64,000 nt of DNA. It comes from Thamnidium elegans. Lineage: Eukaryota; Mucoromycota; Mucoromycetes; Mucorales; Mucoraceae. Location: NCBI GenBank assembly GCA_025201345.1, contig JAIXMG010000001.1, positions 2,232,001 to 2,296,000 on the forward strand, read 5' to 3'. The position numbers and the translations under genes were made by a program. Shown in pieces: positions 11,411 to 23,583 of this stretch (its first letter is position 1; each line of letters opens with the position of its first letter). Below the pieces are notes generated by a model, which was not told the origin of the DNA, did not search any database, and worked only from the letters and a program-made list of their open reading frames with translations.

Positions 11411-12545
11411 TTAACTGGTAGGACATATAAGACTAGTCATATGCATAAGTTTTGTTGTTGGCCAAACAATACCAGCAATATGAAAAGTAACAGATAAAGT
11501 TACATTCAGTACACCTTGTAATGATTCGAAAGGCATATTTGAATTCACTTGAACACCGCAGGCATTATACAAGTCTTGAAAGGTTGTATCGTTAGCATCA
11601 TTGGATTCATAATATACATTCAAGTACATGGGCACAATAGATTTCTTTCGAGGGGGTAAAGTTATCCAACCAGTAGTACCATTTCCAAACATTTGATTCG
11701 TTCTGTCGTCTACGATAGATAAATCAATATTTTTTATACGAGTCGGCACCCAATTGGCAGTATTATCCACTGTCATATTTAAAGACCACTCAGTTGACAT
11801 AGATTTAGTTGTTGTGTTTGTAATAACTTGTATTGTACCCACATTATCAATATCGTCTAGTGCCAAATTTGGAATACGAGGCCAAACAAAATACCAAATA
11901 ACTGCAATAATTGCTGCTATTAAGAAAGCAATTAAAAACACACTTGGATATCTTAATCCAAATATTCTTCTTTTCTTTTTTTTTCTGCGTTCGTTAGATA
12001 AATTAGCCAATTTGTCTGTGAAATGGTCTTGTGGTAACTGTTGTTTTGTAGGTAAAGATGCATTTATTTGGTCAGCCATTGTATCATGTAACATGGATCC
12101 CATTCCTAACGTTGTCGATGCAGGTGCAGTATATTCTTCAATATAAATAGGTTCTGATTTTTGGTGCGGGTCTCGTTCATGATGCGAGTAAGGTAAATAT
12201 GAGTTGGCTCTATCTTCTATTATTCGGTTCTTTTTTTTATTATTAGCGTATGGGTCGTCATAGTAATCGCTTGGACCTGTATAAAGTCTACTAGTACTAC
12301 TATCCGAAGCTGTTCTTGAATGTACTGCATCGAACTCGGAACTATTATCTGACATGGAGCCTAATGAAAGAAGAAAAAAAAAGACGAATGAGGATAATAG
12401 GCAACTTTTTTTTGTTTTTTTTGTTTTTACCTATTCGAGGACTCTTTTTTATAATTCTATAAGGGTCATTTTCTTCGTACACAGTAGCAAGTGAAGTTTG
12501 CCTATGATGATTATGTTGAAATGGATCGGGTGGTGTATAACTCAT
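11411..12545 (-). CDS. Single-pass membrane protein with LEA2-like extracellular domain
   Basis: Two exons (complement of 12431-12545 and 11411-12360), joined across a 70-nt intron, encode 354 residues. The first 150 residues are polar and disordered. They are followed by a basic cluster (RRKKKKRR) and one strongly hydrophobic helix, FLIAFLIAAIIAVIWYFVW, a signal-anchor. The outer part (about 200 residues) has N-glycosylation sequons and the beta-rich pattern of LEA2/NDR1-like domains: NMTVDNTANWVPTRIKNID, then a short loop, then VPMYLNVYYES. This topology is type II, with the N-terminus in the cytosol. Related fungal proteins sit in the vacuolar or plasma membrane, but the function is not known. 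Splicing from exon 1 (SPRI) to exon 2 (GSMSDN) keeps frame. A start at the internal ATG (12355) is possible but less likely. Confidence 0.75.
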
Positions 12546-13461
12546 AAGTTCTTCATAAAAAAAAATAAAAAAAAAGTAAAAAATAATAATAGAAAGAAAA
12601 GAAGAAAAAAAAGAAAAAAGAAAATAGTCTCTTATATTGGTCCGTGCTGCTATTGAAACTCCTAAATATATTTTAATCCTTTCTTCTCGGAGAATGATTT
12701 TTTTTACTTTTTTCTGGATGCTATTCTATCACAAGTTTGAATGTATACTAAACTAGTCATTCCTGCAAACAAACTGTATCAAAATATCCATAATTGGGAG
12801 CCATCTAACATTTATAAAGTCACTGGTATAACATCATATACACTTAACCCACTCATTATTCAAGGGGGTATCAGGAGAGATTGTCTGGCTGCAGACAACA
12901 ACCCGAGTACTAGAATCATATAATCAGGTAACTTTGTGTGCGTCGTATGACATTTATATCTGTTCTTGTAGTAGAAGTCTGTCCTCTTGAGTCAATTGCT
13001 TTAATAGAATACATCCATCATTTGCAAAAAAAAAAATCATTCTCCGCAAAAAAAAGAAACTGCCAATTGAATAGGGTACCGTACTTTACCAATATTTATA
13101 TTAGCACTATTTATTCCAATTAATCAATCCCTTTTGACAATATTTCCATAAGTATATTTTATATAATTACGCGTACATATCTTATAAATACACTGGGATC
13201 TTATTTCTGGTTTTTTAAGCACGTCATGCACAATGTCTATTCCGATAAAAACAAATACTCCTACTAAAACGCGAAAACTAGAATGAGTTAATTTGAACTG
13301 AATATTTTCATATGTTTTAAGAAATTAGTTTAAAAACCAAAAACTCACTGAAACAACTTTTATTTTTTTATTTTTTTTATTTTTAAGTGCTTTTTAAGGG
13401 TAGTTTCAAGAGATGAATGGTGTTTTCAGATGTTTCGGGGTCCTATTGTAAATTACTACCT

Positions 13462-13985
13462 CTAAATGTGCCACTTTGCTGTGACCAACGAGAAAAGAAG
13501 CTGATTGATACTTTCTACGTTCGTACAGGAAGAAATATCCAATAACATATCTCTCCCTGATCTTTTAAGGCTCTGTTGTAGTTTTAAACTTAGATCATCC
13601 ATCGATTTAAAAAGAGAGGATCTAAACCTACTTACAATAGGCGCCGACATCTAGTCCAAATGTCCTTGTTCACCAAATTTCTCGCATAAAAAAATCATTT
13701 TATCAACAGATGTCATGTTTTTATACAAGTCAGTTTCTTCATGATCATTTGAAAGTGGCTGTTTTTGGTTTATCGTAGTAATTCTATTAACTACAGATCC
13801 GTCTAAAGCATGTCTGCAAAATTGAACAACGTGGTCATCTCACTGGTCGATTAAAAAAAAATGTATGATAATTACTTTCCACTACCTTAAAGAATAGCCC
13901 AAAGACGAAGAAATTCTTGATAGTCCATTGGCTACGAACTACCGTTCTCATCGACTCCAATACGAGCCGTATCTCTTTGCAAGTT
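13462..13985 (-). pseudogene. Decayed gene fragment, family unknown
   Basis: On the minus strand a long coding-like frame reads through DDHVVQFCRHALDGSVVNRI, DLYKNMTSVDKMIFLCEKFG, an in-frame TAG, and then MSAPIVSRFRSSLFKSMDDL and DMLLDISSCTNVESINQLL before a stop at 13462. Upstream, a further segment (LLNLQRDTARIGVDENGSS, stop, then PMDYQEFLRLWAIL, stop) probably belongs to the same dead gene. I do not recognise the family. It abuts repeat copy A, so repeat insertion may have helped destroy it (inference). Confidence 0.4.
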
Positions 13986-13987
13986 CA

Positions 13988-14430
13988 ACAGTTTTTTTTT
14001 CTGAGAAAAAAATCATGATCTAGACTAGAAGAAGAGGTAAAAAGACATACTAATAAAATGCGATACTTGAGCTGTCACCACACACAGAAAAAACAATTAA
14101 TTACCCCACCAATCATATATTGAGACGCGTACAGTTGGTATTAACGTACATCTTTTACTTAATCTCAAAAGTATAATTTTTTTTAAATATCACATCAACT
14201 CTCAAACCGAACATTTTTTGAATTCAGTGACACATTTTTCGAAAATAAAATGGAACATTATGACAAAGTGTATAAATGTATATACCCAACATCAAAAAAA
14301 AAAAAAAATAGATGATATCTCTTTTCCTTCGAAATAACATGTTTCCCAATCCATACTATTTCCGCCATGGTGGTGAGACTACTGGATCATCTGTATTCTG
14401 TTCCTGTGTTGAGTTATCTAGTCGGGGGGG
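13988..14430 (+). repeat. Dispersed repeat, copy A (inverted partner at 24.3-25.0 kb)
   Basis: About 440 bp that reappears as its reverse complement at about 24288-25025, with only scattered mismatches. Matching blocks include the AATCATGATCTAGACTAGAA segment near 14010, a CAATCATATATTGAGACGCG segment near 14111, and the CCGCCATGGTGGTGAGAC segment near 14362. It ends at a G run (14424-14431). It has no intact coding capacity. It is probably a transposable-element fragment of unidentified class. Confidence 0.75.
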
Positions 14431-14468
14431 AGGGGTTTTTTTTTTTTTTTTTTTTTTTTAGTATTTTT

Positions 14469-14790
14469 AATCGTTGTTTCTTGTTAATAAAAGTACATGG
14501 ACATAAAATAAAATGCCTTTAAAAATGTAGCGCATTTTCATGCGATCCTAACCATGCTATTTGCTACTATGGTTAATTAAACAGTTTCTGTTTTTTTCTA
14601 ACTTTTTACTTTTATGACGAAATGAAAAAAAAACGCCTATTCTTATAAAATCAATAAAATAAAAATAACAGAAACTGTTTAATTAACCATAGTAGCAAAT
14701 AGCATGGTTAGGATCGCATGAAAATGCGCTACATTTTTAAAGGCATTTTATTTTATGTCCATGTACTTTTATTAACAAGAAACAACGATT
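14469..14790. mobile_element. Palindromic MITE-like element 1
   Basis: A left arm (14469-14592) and a right arm (14667-14790) are exact reverse complements over all 124 bases I compared. They are separated by a 74-bp AT-rich loop. No coding frame is present. Such foldback structures are typical of MITEs/foldback elements. The transcript would form a long perfect hairpin. A diverged second copy lies at 23584-23920. Arms with no mismatch imply recent insertion or arm-to-arm gene conversion. Confidence 0.85.
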
Positions 14791-15584
14791 TTTTTTAAAA
14801 AAAAACATGATCTCGTAAGACAAAAAAAACCTTTTTACCATATATTTCTTGTTAAAAAAAAAAAAAAACCAGTATATCAGTAGTTTTTTTATTTACCAGC
14901 ATCTTGGGTATTCTTAGCGATGACTTCTTTACTGGAGTATTGCAAAAATAAAGTTTAGAGGCTTTTTTTTTACCTGTAGAAATCTAAAAAAAATTATTTA
15001 ATTGTTGTTAGTAATAAAATTATTTTTTGAATCATAAAGCAATATTTTGATGATGCTTAGCATGAACATCGTATTATTCTAGTAACTTTTGACGTTTGGT
15101 TTGGGTTTTGGTTGAGCCCATAATTGCTCAATTGGTATGAATAGGTGCATTTTACGCGATAAAATAAAACCCTACGAGATTCTCGTACTTATCTGTAGTA
15201 TCCAAACGTGTCATTAGTAAAATTTAGGTGATTTTTTAGTCTGCAATTTATTTTACAAGAATCTGCAAGTTTAATAGTTTTTTTACGCTCAACTTGTAAG
15301 GCTTTTTTTTTTTTTTTTTTTTTTTTTTTCGGTTGAAAGTGTTAAAGCATTTCATATAATAGATTGGCTCAATCGTCCTCTTTTGTTATTCAATACGCGC
15401 GAAACTAGTAAATATATTTAATAAAAGTGATAACAAAAAAAGGTACGCATAATTAAGTTTTCCGATAGTAATGTTTTGGCTCACATGCACAGGACTGGTT
15501 TATGGAAAACCCGCTCCTTATAAAAAACCTAAACGGGATGACTTTATTTTTAGTTTTACTTATTCAAACCTCGTTTACTATAGA

Positions 15585-16369
15585 ATGGAACATCAAGGAG
15601 CATCCCCCAGTAAGTTTTTTTTTAAATAGTTATTACTTGAAACTAACCTATACGAAAAAGATGAAATTATGTTGGCTTTATGCCGAGGAGATCAAGAAGA
15701 CGAATTAGAAGTTTTACTTGGCAAAGGAGAATGTGATGTCTCTTTTACAGATGGTGCAGGAAACTCTGCCGCTCATATTGCGTGAGTAATAACAACAACG
15801 ACAACAATAATAACGAACAAACCATTTCTTACCCCCCCCCTTTTTTTTTAAAAAAAAAAAATAGTGTCAAGGTCGGTTCCATTGGCTGTCTCGAAGTACT
15901 CGTTAATCACGACGAAGTTGATATCGATATTTGCAATACCATTCAAGGCGAAACACCTTTACATTTAGCTGTACAATATGCTAACAACGACCACGAGATG
16001 GGTGCTGCTATGGTTGACTTGCTATTGGCTGCTGGCGCTGACCCAACGTAAGGTATATTAAATAGGGAAAACAGGGATACTTTTTTGGTCTAATATAAAG
16101 TATTAGCATTGTCGATCGTAACAAAATGACACCCATCATGATTTGTAACCCCAAGTTTAAAGATATTTTGGAAATGTTGGAAGGTGCTCGCGTTGCTGCT
16201 ACTGTAGTAAGTATTTTATAGATATACCGAGATTTTTTTTTTTTTTTTTTTTTTTTTTTGGTTATTAATATGATATTAGGATGATTCTGATATTGCTCAC
16301 GATGACGAGGATGACGAGGAAGGCGAAGGTTCTGGTTCTGGTTCTGAAGACGAAGAAGAACAGAAATAA
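15585..16369 (+). CDS. Small ankyrin-repeat protein with acidic tail
   Basis: Five exons (15585-15609, 15661-15781, 15865-16047, 16107-16206, 16280-16369) splice in frame to 172 residues. The first coding exon is only 25 nt. Residues 9-120 hold about three ankyrin repeats (GNSAAHIAVKVGSIGCLEVL, GETPLHLAVQYANN, VDLLLAAGADPTIVDRNKMT). The last 30 residues are almost wholly Asp, Glu, Gly and Ser. Size and layout resemble the yeast Rps3 chaperone Yar1 (ankyrin plus acidic tail), but ankyrin proteins are too generic to assign that role. The protein is probably cytosolic or nuclear and binds another protein. Long A/T runs fill introns 2 and 4. Frame continuity over four junctions supports the model. 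Confidence 0.85.
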
Positions 16370-16799
16370 GCAAAATGCCCTTTTTTTATACATATACACA
16401 TACTCATAATCATGAAGAGGAAATAGAAAATAAATATACTGTCTATTATATATATCATGATATACTATACAATGATTTACTTGTATTATCTCGGGTGAAA
16501 AAAAAAAGAGGTTATCATCGAGATGTAGCCAAAGGAAGATTTTTTTTTTAGCACGTTTGTTTTCTTATGGTAAAGTAGTGTCAATACCAACGGATACTGT
16601 ACGCTTAAGATTACAGCAGTTTTTCCGCTTCCCATCTTCCTTCTAACAAGAATGGTATCTGGGTTAAGTAAACTCTTAGCGATAATTCTCCAAAATTAAA
16701 AAGTTTGTAGCCAAACTGTGGATTTTTTTTATAGTTGTTTCATCCATACGCTGGGACTTGAATTAGGTCATACAACTAAATACGATATATATATATATA

Positions 16800-17140
16800 T
16801 ATATTGCTTAACTGCAGAGATCGGATGGGATGCGATAATTTCAGTATCGTATGGCCGTGGCTTAATTCGTTGCAAGTGATTTAATAGTCTGCGCATGTGG
16901 CCATCGCTGGTATTTCAAATAATGGTCAGCTTTTTGAACTGTCTAATTTACCAAATCTGCAGCGGACCTACAACGGCTATACATTGGAAGTGGCAATCGC
17001 AGCCATTCACTAAATTATCGATATGCTTGGCAATCATGAATAAATGCTTTGAGGACTTGGTCAGTATTGTAACCTCTGCTCTCGCCAAAGCAGATCAAGA
17101 GGTACAAATCTTGGTCAAGGAAGCTTTTGACCAATACTAA
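16800..17140 (+). pseudogene. Possible decayed gene fragment
   Basis: Coding-like stretches lie in different frames, for example AEIGWDAIISVSYGRGLIRC, then VAIAGISNNGQLFELSNLPN with LQRTYNGYTLEVAIAAIH, and finally SALAKADQEVQILVKEAFDQ before a stop at 17140. Frame changes and stops separate them. The family is not recognised. It could also be chance in AT-poorer sequence. Confidence 0.25.
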
Positions 17141-17315
17141 AGAAATAAACATAGATCGCAGTGGTTTCGTAATATTTTAATCAATTGTTTAAAATGGTAA
17201 AATAAAATTAGCATAAAAAAAAATAGTATAAATCTACTTGATCAAGTGTACGTAAGATCATAAAATTGAATTGCATTATCCACTTTTTTTTCTGTAGTAC
17301 GTTTTTGGTTGATAG

Positions 17316-17348
17316 TTAACTGAATAAGTTAGATTCTTATTCAGTTAA
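17316..17348. repeat. Perfect 13-bp inverted repeat (hairpin)
   Basis: TTAACTGAATAAG and its exact reverse complement are separated by 7 bases. It lies about 340 bp upstream of the cullin start codon. It may be a factor-binding palindrome or a relic of a small element. The sequence alone does not decide. Confidence 0.6.
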
Positions 17349-17686
17349 GATATTGGTAAATCAATTCATTTAAAAAGTTGTAAACAATTTTTTTAAGGGT
17401 CGATTCTGTTGTGTGGGGGATATACTTCTTTGGAGTCGTTTCCAGTCTACTTAATTCCTTCACAGGTACAATTTGAGCTCACGATAGTGACGTACTCTTC
17501 GCTCTTTTTTTTTAAACACAAAAAAATCATTTTTCTTTTTATTCATTACTCTCTCTCTCTCTTTCTTTTTTTCTTTTTCTCTCTTATTAGTTACAAAGAA
17601 ACATTCTTTAAATTACACACCAGAAAAAAAAAACCCCTCTTCCCCAACAACAGTATTTTTTGAAAAAAAGAAAAGAAGAAAACATC

Positions 17687-20391
17687 ATGACTTCTATGCA
17701 ATTACCTCCTGGTAATGATTTCAATGCGACTTGGGCCTTTTTAGAAGAAGGTCTTGACCAAATCATGACTCGATTTGAACAAGGTCTTGATCGTACTCGC
17801 TATTCTATCTTGTACAGGTAATTAAGAACAATACAATTACCAAAAAAAAAAAAAGAAAACAAAAAAAAACAAAAAAAAAAGACTTGCATGACGTGTACCA
17901 ATCCTAACTTTATTCTTATATGTATAAAAAAAAAGTGCTGTTCATAATTACTGTGCTCGAAGTGATACCAATTTACATACTTCTATTGCTTCACCTGGAG
18001 GAAACAACTCTCGTAGACGTAAGTATTTTCTTTGTTGATACTAGTAAAAAAAAAAAAAAAAAAAAAGACGCGTTACTGAAATATATTTGTGAATAGCTGC
18101 GCCAGCCCCACCATTGATCGGTGGCGAAGTTTATACTCACCTTAGCACATACCTCAAAAATCATCTTGAAAAGATTCGAAAGGAATCTGAGCAATATATG
18201 GATGAATCCTTATTACAATACTATACCAAACAATGGACACGATATACTGCAGCTGCTCGTGTAGTTAATAATATCTTTATGTACCTTAATCGTTATTGGG
18301 TTAAGAGAGAGATTGATGAGGATAGAAAGAGCGATGTATATGATGTCTTTACCGTAAGCAATTTATATATGGTTATTTTTGCTTTTCTAGTGGGTTTTAA
18401 TTTTTTTTTTAAAAAATTTTAGTTGACGCTTGTGAGCTGGAAGAAGTACATGTTCGAATATGTGAACCACAATGTGATTGCAGCAGTATTAAAACTAATT
18501 ACAAAGCAAAGAAATGGTGAAGTCATTGAAACGGGCCTTATTAAAAACGTTGTTGATTCATTTGGTAAGTAATTTATTGATTATATTGTCCTTATTAAGA
18601 GATTTAACAACAACAACAAAATAGTCTCATTAGGGTTGGATCATAATGATTCTTCCAAGTCCAATTTGGATGTATATAGAGATTATTTCGAAAAGGAATT
18701 TATTGAAGCAACCGAAGTATATTACAAAACAGAATCCGAAAAGTTTATTAGTGAAAACAGTGTACCTGATTATATGAAGAAGGCCGAAACACGATTAAAT
18801 GAAGAAGAGGGACGTGTTCAAATGTATCTTCACCCTACTACACACAAAACGTTGATACCTATTTGTGAAACAGTACTTGTAAAGAACCAAGAAGAAAGTA
18901 TTTGGGATGGATTCCAAAGTTTATTGAATGCTGATAAACAAGATGATTTACACCGCATGTATTCTCTTTTGGCTCGTATTACTGACGGTTTAAACCCATT
19001 ACGTGTCAGCTTTGAAGCTCATGTTAAAAAAGCTGGTTTGGGTGCTATCGAACGTATCTCACAAAATGAATCCGAAGCGGTTGATCCCAAGAGTTATGTA
19101 GATACTTTATTAGAAGTCCATAAAAAATACAATGATTTAGTTCAAAGTGCATTTAGTGGTGAAGCTGGATTTGTTGCTGCTCTTGATAAAGCATGTGGTG
19201 AATTTGTAAACCGTAACAAAGTATGTAAAGGGGCATCGAACAAATCACCTGAATTACTGGCGCGTTTCTGTGATCAACTGTTAAAGAAGAGTGCAAAGAA
19301 TCCTGAAGAAGACGAATTGGAAGATGTATTGAATAACGTTATGACCGTATTTAAATATGTTGAAGATAAGGATGTCTTCCAAAAGTTTTATTCTAAAATG
19401 TTGGCTAAGCGTCTTGTCAATGGAACATCTGCTTCTGATGATGCTGAAGGTTCCATGATCTCAAAGCTGAAGGAAGCTTGTGGTTTTGAGTATACTTCAA
19501 AGTTACAACGTATGTTGACTGATATGTCTCTTAGTAAAGATTTGAATGATAGATTTAAAGACCTTCTTCAACAAAATCATGAAGGATCTACCAGCGCTGA
19601 CTTCAATATATTGGTGCTTGGTGCTGGTTCTTGGCCTCTTTCTGCACCTTCTACATCATTCAATCTTCCTGACGATGTTGTAAAAGTGTATGATAGATTC
19701 CAAAAGTTTTATCAAAATGAATACTCAGGTCGTAAATTAAACTGGTTATTTCAACTTTCTAAAGCTGAATTAAAAACGCATTACTTGAAGGCTAGTAAAG
19801 TAGGATATACATTCATGGTATCAGCTTACCAAATGGGTGTTTTACTTCAATTTAACACCACAGATAGCTGTACCTATGAAGAATTACACAAGTCTACTGC
19901 GTTAGCACCTGAAGCATTAAACCCAGCATTAGGTATTCTTGTAAAAGCTAAAGTACTTATTCTTCGTGATGCAGAAAATGTTGGTGATGCAGGTTCTCGT
20001 TATGTCTTGAATCATGATTTCAAGAGTAAGAAAGTTCGTATCAATTTGAATATGCAAATGAGAATGGAACAAAAGGCAGAAACGGATGAAACTCACAAGA
20101 CTATCGAAGAGGATCGTATGTTTGTTATGCAAGCCGCTATTGTAAGAATCATGAAGACTCGTAAAGTAATGAAGCATGTTGCTCTTATAGAAGAAGTTAT
20201 CACTCAATTACAGTCCAGATTTAAGCCCCGTGTTCCTGCAATCAAGAAATGTATTGACGTTTTATTGGTAAGCATTTCTTTTTTTTTTATTATCATTTTT
20301 TACTCATATTTTTTTTTTTTTTATTGTACAGGAAAAGGAATATATTGAACGTGTTGAAAATCAAAAAGACATGTACAGTTATGTTGCATAA
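17687..20391 (+). CDS. cul1: Cullin-1 (Cdc53), SCF ubiquitin ligase scaffold
   Basis: Six exons (17687-17817, 17936-18018, 18097-18353, 18423-18564, 18625-20267, 20332-20391) join in frame to 771 residues, close to human CUL1 (776). The N-terminal cullin repeats (WAFLEEGLDQIMTRFEQGLD, YTHLSTYLKNHLEKIRKESE) bind the Skp1/F-box module. The cullin-homology domain (KYVEDKDVFQKFYSKMLAKR) binds Rbx1. The C-terminal winged helix carries the neddylation site in AAIVRIMKTRKVMKHVALIE, whose conserved Lys accepts Nedd8. The chain ends in the typical YSYVA. It assembles SCF E3 ligases in nucleus and cytoplasm. F-box proteins, such as the gene at 41.9 kb, would be its substrate adaptors. The best match is CUL1 rather than CUL3/4, judging from length and termini. 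Confidence 0.95.
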
Positions 20392-20699
20392 AAAAAAAAA
20401 TGCTTAATAATAAAAAATATTTGATAACCAAAGGAAAATTAACCCTTATATATATGTGTTATTGTGATAAACACCGAGTAAACTATCCTTACTGTAAATA
20501 CAAACCTTTTTTAGGGTACTCCATATATAGCAGTCGAAAAAAAAAAAGAAAAAAAAAAAAAAAAGTCGCTCTATTTATTGCGTCACTTTTTACTCTTTTT
20601 ATCTCTCCTTTTTTTATTTTATTTTTTATAGTATATATTCTAGATTTCATCTTATTGTTAAAACATCTATTTCAACTCTCTTTTCAATTTTGTTGCAGC
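20392..20699. promoter_or_regulatory. Cullin-striatin intergenic region
   Basis: Short spacer with an A-rich tract at 20539-20563 and a pyrimidine-rich leader before the striatin ATG. It must contain the cullin 3' end and the striatin promoter. No specific site is recognised. Confidence 0.4.
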
Positions 20700-21646
20700 A
20701 TGTCAGAACCAACATTGGAATATAATTTACCTGGTGTGTTGCATTATTTACAAGCAGAATGGAGAAAGTTTGAACGTGAAAAGAACGAGTGGGCAATTGA
20801 AAGAGCTGAATTGCAAGTAAGGAATTCTTTTTTTATTTTTTTTTGTAGAAAGATGAGAAAACTTACAAGATGGAATATAATTTTATCAGGCACGTATCGC
20901 TTTATTAGAAGGTGAAAGAAGAGGAATAGAAAATATAAAATTAACCATGATGAAACGAGTTAAAATGCTTGAATATGCACTAAGACAAGAAAGGTATATC
21001 ATATACGACACTTTTTTATTATCTCTATTATTGTTATTCAATTTTAGTATATAGAAAAAGGCATGATAGTGTAACAACAACAACAAAAACAAAAACAATA
21101 ACAGAACCAGATACTATACGCAAGTATTGCTATTATTATCCTTATTATTGGTGTATTGACATGTATTATCACTTATAGCTAATGTAACTACAACACCAGA
21201 GATAACTAAACATGTAGATCATACAATGAAGGAAAGGAGTAGACAAGTCTTAAAATCGTAAGTGTTTAACCCTTATATAACTATCCTAACTTGATCTAAA
21301 AAAAAAAAAACTCCTTAAATTTTTATAGGTGTCTTCAAGAAATTAATTATCTTACTTCATTTCCAAATAAATTGCCATTAACAAATGCATTAGCTACACG
21401 AAGTATGAACAACAATAACGCTGTTCGTAAAGCACCACCTGCACCACCTGCACCACCTGCCAGTAATACTAGTTCCCCTGTACTTGTCAACCGTAAACTC
21501 AAGTCAAAAACTTCACCTAAACGAAATGGCGATATTCAAAAAGATGTGCAGGTACCGGTAAATGTGGATGAAGTGGCTATGATTAATAATATTAAGGAAG
21601 AGACAGAGCACTATAATCCATCTGATAATAATCAAGCGCTGGTAAA

Positions 21647-21677
<31 letters not shown>

Positions 21678-22210
21678 GGGTATTTATGCGAATTTTTAAC
21701 CTTTTTCTTTTTTAGTCAATGCAAATCCAAGAAAAATTTCACCTGTCAGAAGAAAAAGTATTGAAATTATTAAAACATGCTGGTAAAGGAACACCAAAAC
21801 AAGAAGATAATATAATAGCAAGTGGTTTTGATCCTAACCAAGTAAGTAAGGGTTGTCTCTTTTAAAAAGAAAAGGTGATTAATTGACCTTTTTCTTTTTT
21901 AGATTGGCGAAATTGATGGACAAGATCAAGTACAACCAAAGATTTGGAAACCGAGAATCACAATTAAAGGGTAATAAACGGGATATTAACAAAAAAAAAA
22001 CACCAAGAAACTAACAAGTGATTAGACACTTAGATTCTGTTAGAGCAGTTTGTTTTCATCCAAATGAAATGATTGCTGCTTCTGGATCAGATGATGGTAC
22101 CGTAAAAGTTTGGAATTTACAGAGAACAACTGGAAAGGACGGTAGTGCAATTAAAAAGTAAGTTCTTTTTATTTTTTTTTATGTGTAAAAAAAGTACTTA
22201 CTATTTCATT

Positions 22211-22245
<35 letters not shown>

Positions 22246-23320
22246 GATCTTTGGAAGAAGCAGATCCAAGTATTACGTTTAGAGGTCATACGAATGTAGT
22301 TACAGCGGTCGCAATTTCAGCTAAACAAAATCGAATTTATTCTGCATCATTGGACTCAACTATTCGTGTATGGAGTTTACCTTCTGGTGATAGTGGACCA
22401 TTTTCTCCTGTCGACCCTTCACTCAACATTACAACCTATATTGGACATACAGATGCTATTTGGGATTTCAGACTATCAAAGGATAATTTATTAGCTTCTG
22501 CTTCTTCTGATGGTACTGTAAAGATTTGGGATACCGAGTCAACCGGAAATTTATTGAAGAGTTCTTTAACATTTGATGGTATATCAAGCGAATCAAGAAA
22601 GGATCGAGGTAAAAAAAAAGTTTGTATGTAACTGGATGATGGTGAATACTAACAAAAATTCCCTTTTATAGCTGCACCTACTTCAGTTGATTTTTGTCCA
22701 ATAGAAACTAATAAAATTATTGTGGCATTTACTAATGCTAAAATTAGAATGTTTGATATTGAAACTGGACAAGTGTTGATGACGTTCAAGGGCAGTGATG
22801 ATTCGTTTGGTAAGTTGATTTTTTAAATAACAAAAAGCCCTTATTTTAGTCTGCTGATACATCATGTTTATTTTAGATAGTACATTTGCTACACAGATTA
22901 ACCGCATTGTTTCGCATCCTACCATGCCAATCATTGTATCTGGTCATGAGGATCGACATATTAAATTCTATGATTTAAATACAGGTAAAAAAAAAACTTT
23001 TATAATGTATATGTATATGTATGCTTATATTATCTTTTTTTTTAAAAAAAAAAGGTGAATGCATTCAAACAATGGCGGGGCATTTAGATGCAGTGACAAG
23101 CCTTGATATTAATGCAGCAGGTACAACCATGGTGTCAGGTGGTCACGATTCTTCAATACGATTATGGGATTTAACTACTAAAACATGTATACAAGAATTC
23201 TCTGCTCACCGTAGAAAAGGTGATGAAGGTGTCTTGAGTGCTAAATTCCATCCTTCCTTTCCTTGGATGATAAGCGGTGGCGCTGATGGTATTGTTAAAA
23301 TATATAATCATGGTCATTAA
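20700..23320 (+). CDS. Striatin-family WD40 protein (STRIPAK scaffold)
   Basis: Twelve exons splice in frame to 624 residues. The N-terminus has the striatin signature (YNLPGVLHYLQAEWRKFERE), then a coiled coil (ERAELQARIALLEGERRGIE and following heptads to about residue 75) that binds PP2A in known striatins. A Pro/Ala/Asn-rich linker follows, with PPAPPAPPA. From about residue 285 to the end there are six or seven WD40 repeats (HLDSVRAVCFHPNEMIAASG, SDGTVKIWDTES, GHDSSIRLWDLTTKTC). Striatins scaffold STRIPAK, which controls hyphal fusion and sexual development in fungi (Pro11, Far8). The length suits the fungal family. Intron 3 (21120-21178) begins with GC instead of GT, the only choice that keeps frame. 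Intron 5 holds a long T tract and intron 8 a long A tract. Confidence 0.93.
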
Positions 23321-23583
23321 AACTTTCTCTCTCTCTCTCTTTTTTTTTATACGTATAAAAAATAAACCTTAGTAATATTTAATACCTTTTTGACGCGACG
23401 GACCATTTTATTTTTGGCTAGTTAAAGTATACTTTTGATAGTACTATACCTTGATGCTTCTACAATTATTGGCTCCATGTTATCTTTGCTAAAGCTAGTA
23501 ATGACAGAATTATCTTTTCAATAAAATAAGGGTTTATCTTGAAAAAAGAACCTTAACGTAAAAAAAAAAATCTCAAACGAACC

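Larger units (their letters stand above)
12546..15584. other. 3-kb intergenic region with relics and a MITE
   Basis: No intact gene is visible. It contains a dead gene fragment (13460-14000, minus), repeat copy A (13988-14430) and a palindromic MITE (14469-14790), each listed separately. A pure T tract lies at 15303-15329. The rest is AT-rich and featureless to my eye. Confidence 0.5.
16370..17686. other. Intergenic region with a possible relic
   Basis: Spacer between the ankyrin and cullin genes. It holds a (TA)n run at 16788-16803, a coding-like relic at about 16800-17140, and a 13-bp perfect hairpin at 17316-17348. It also holds a CT-rich leader (17540-17585) just before the cullin start, typical of fungal promoters. 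Confidence 0.5.

Noticed and set aside
14361..14430. rRNA or tRNA fragment in repeat A/B
   Set aside because: The conserved GC-richer block did not match 5S rRNA or tRNA boxes; it is just the best-preserved part of the repeat.
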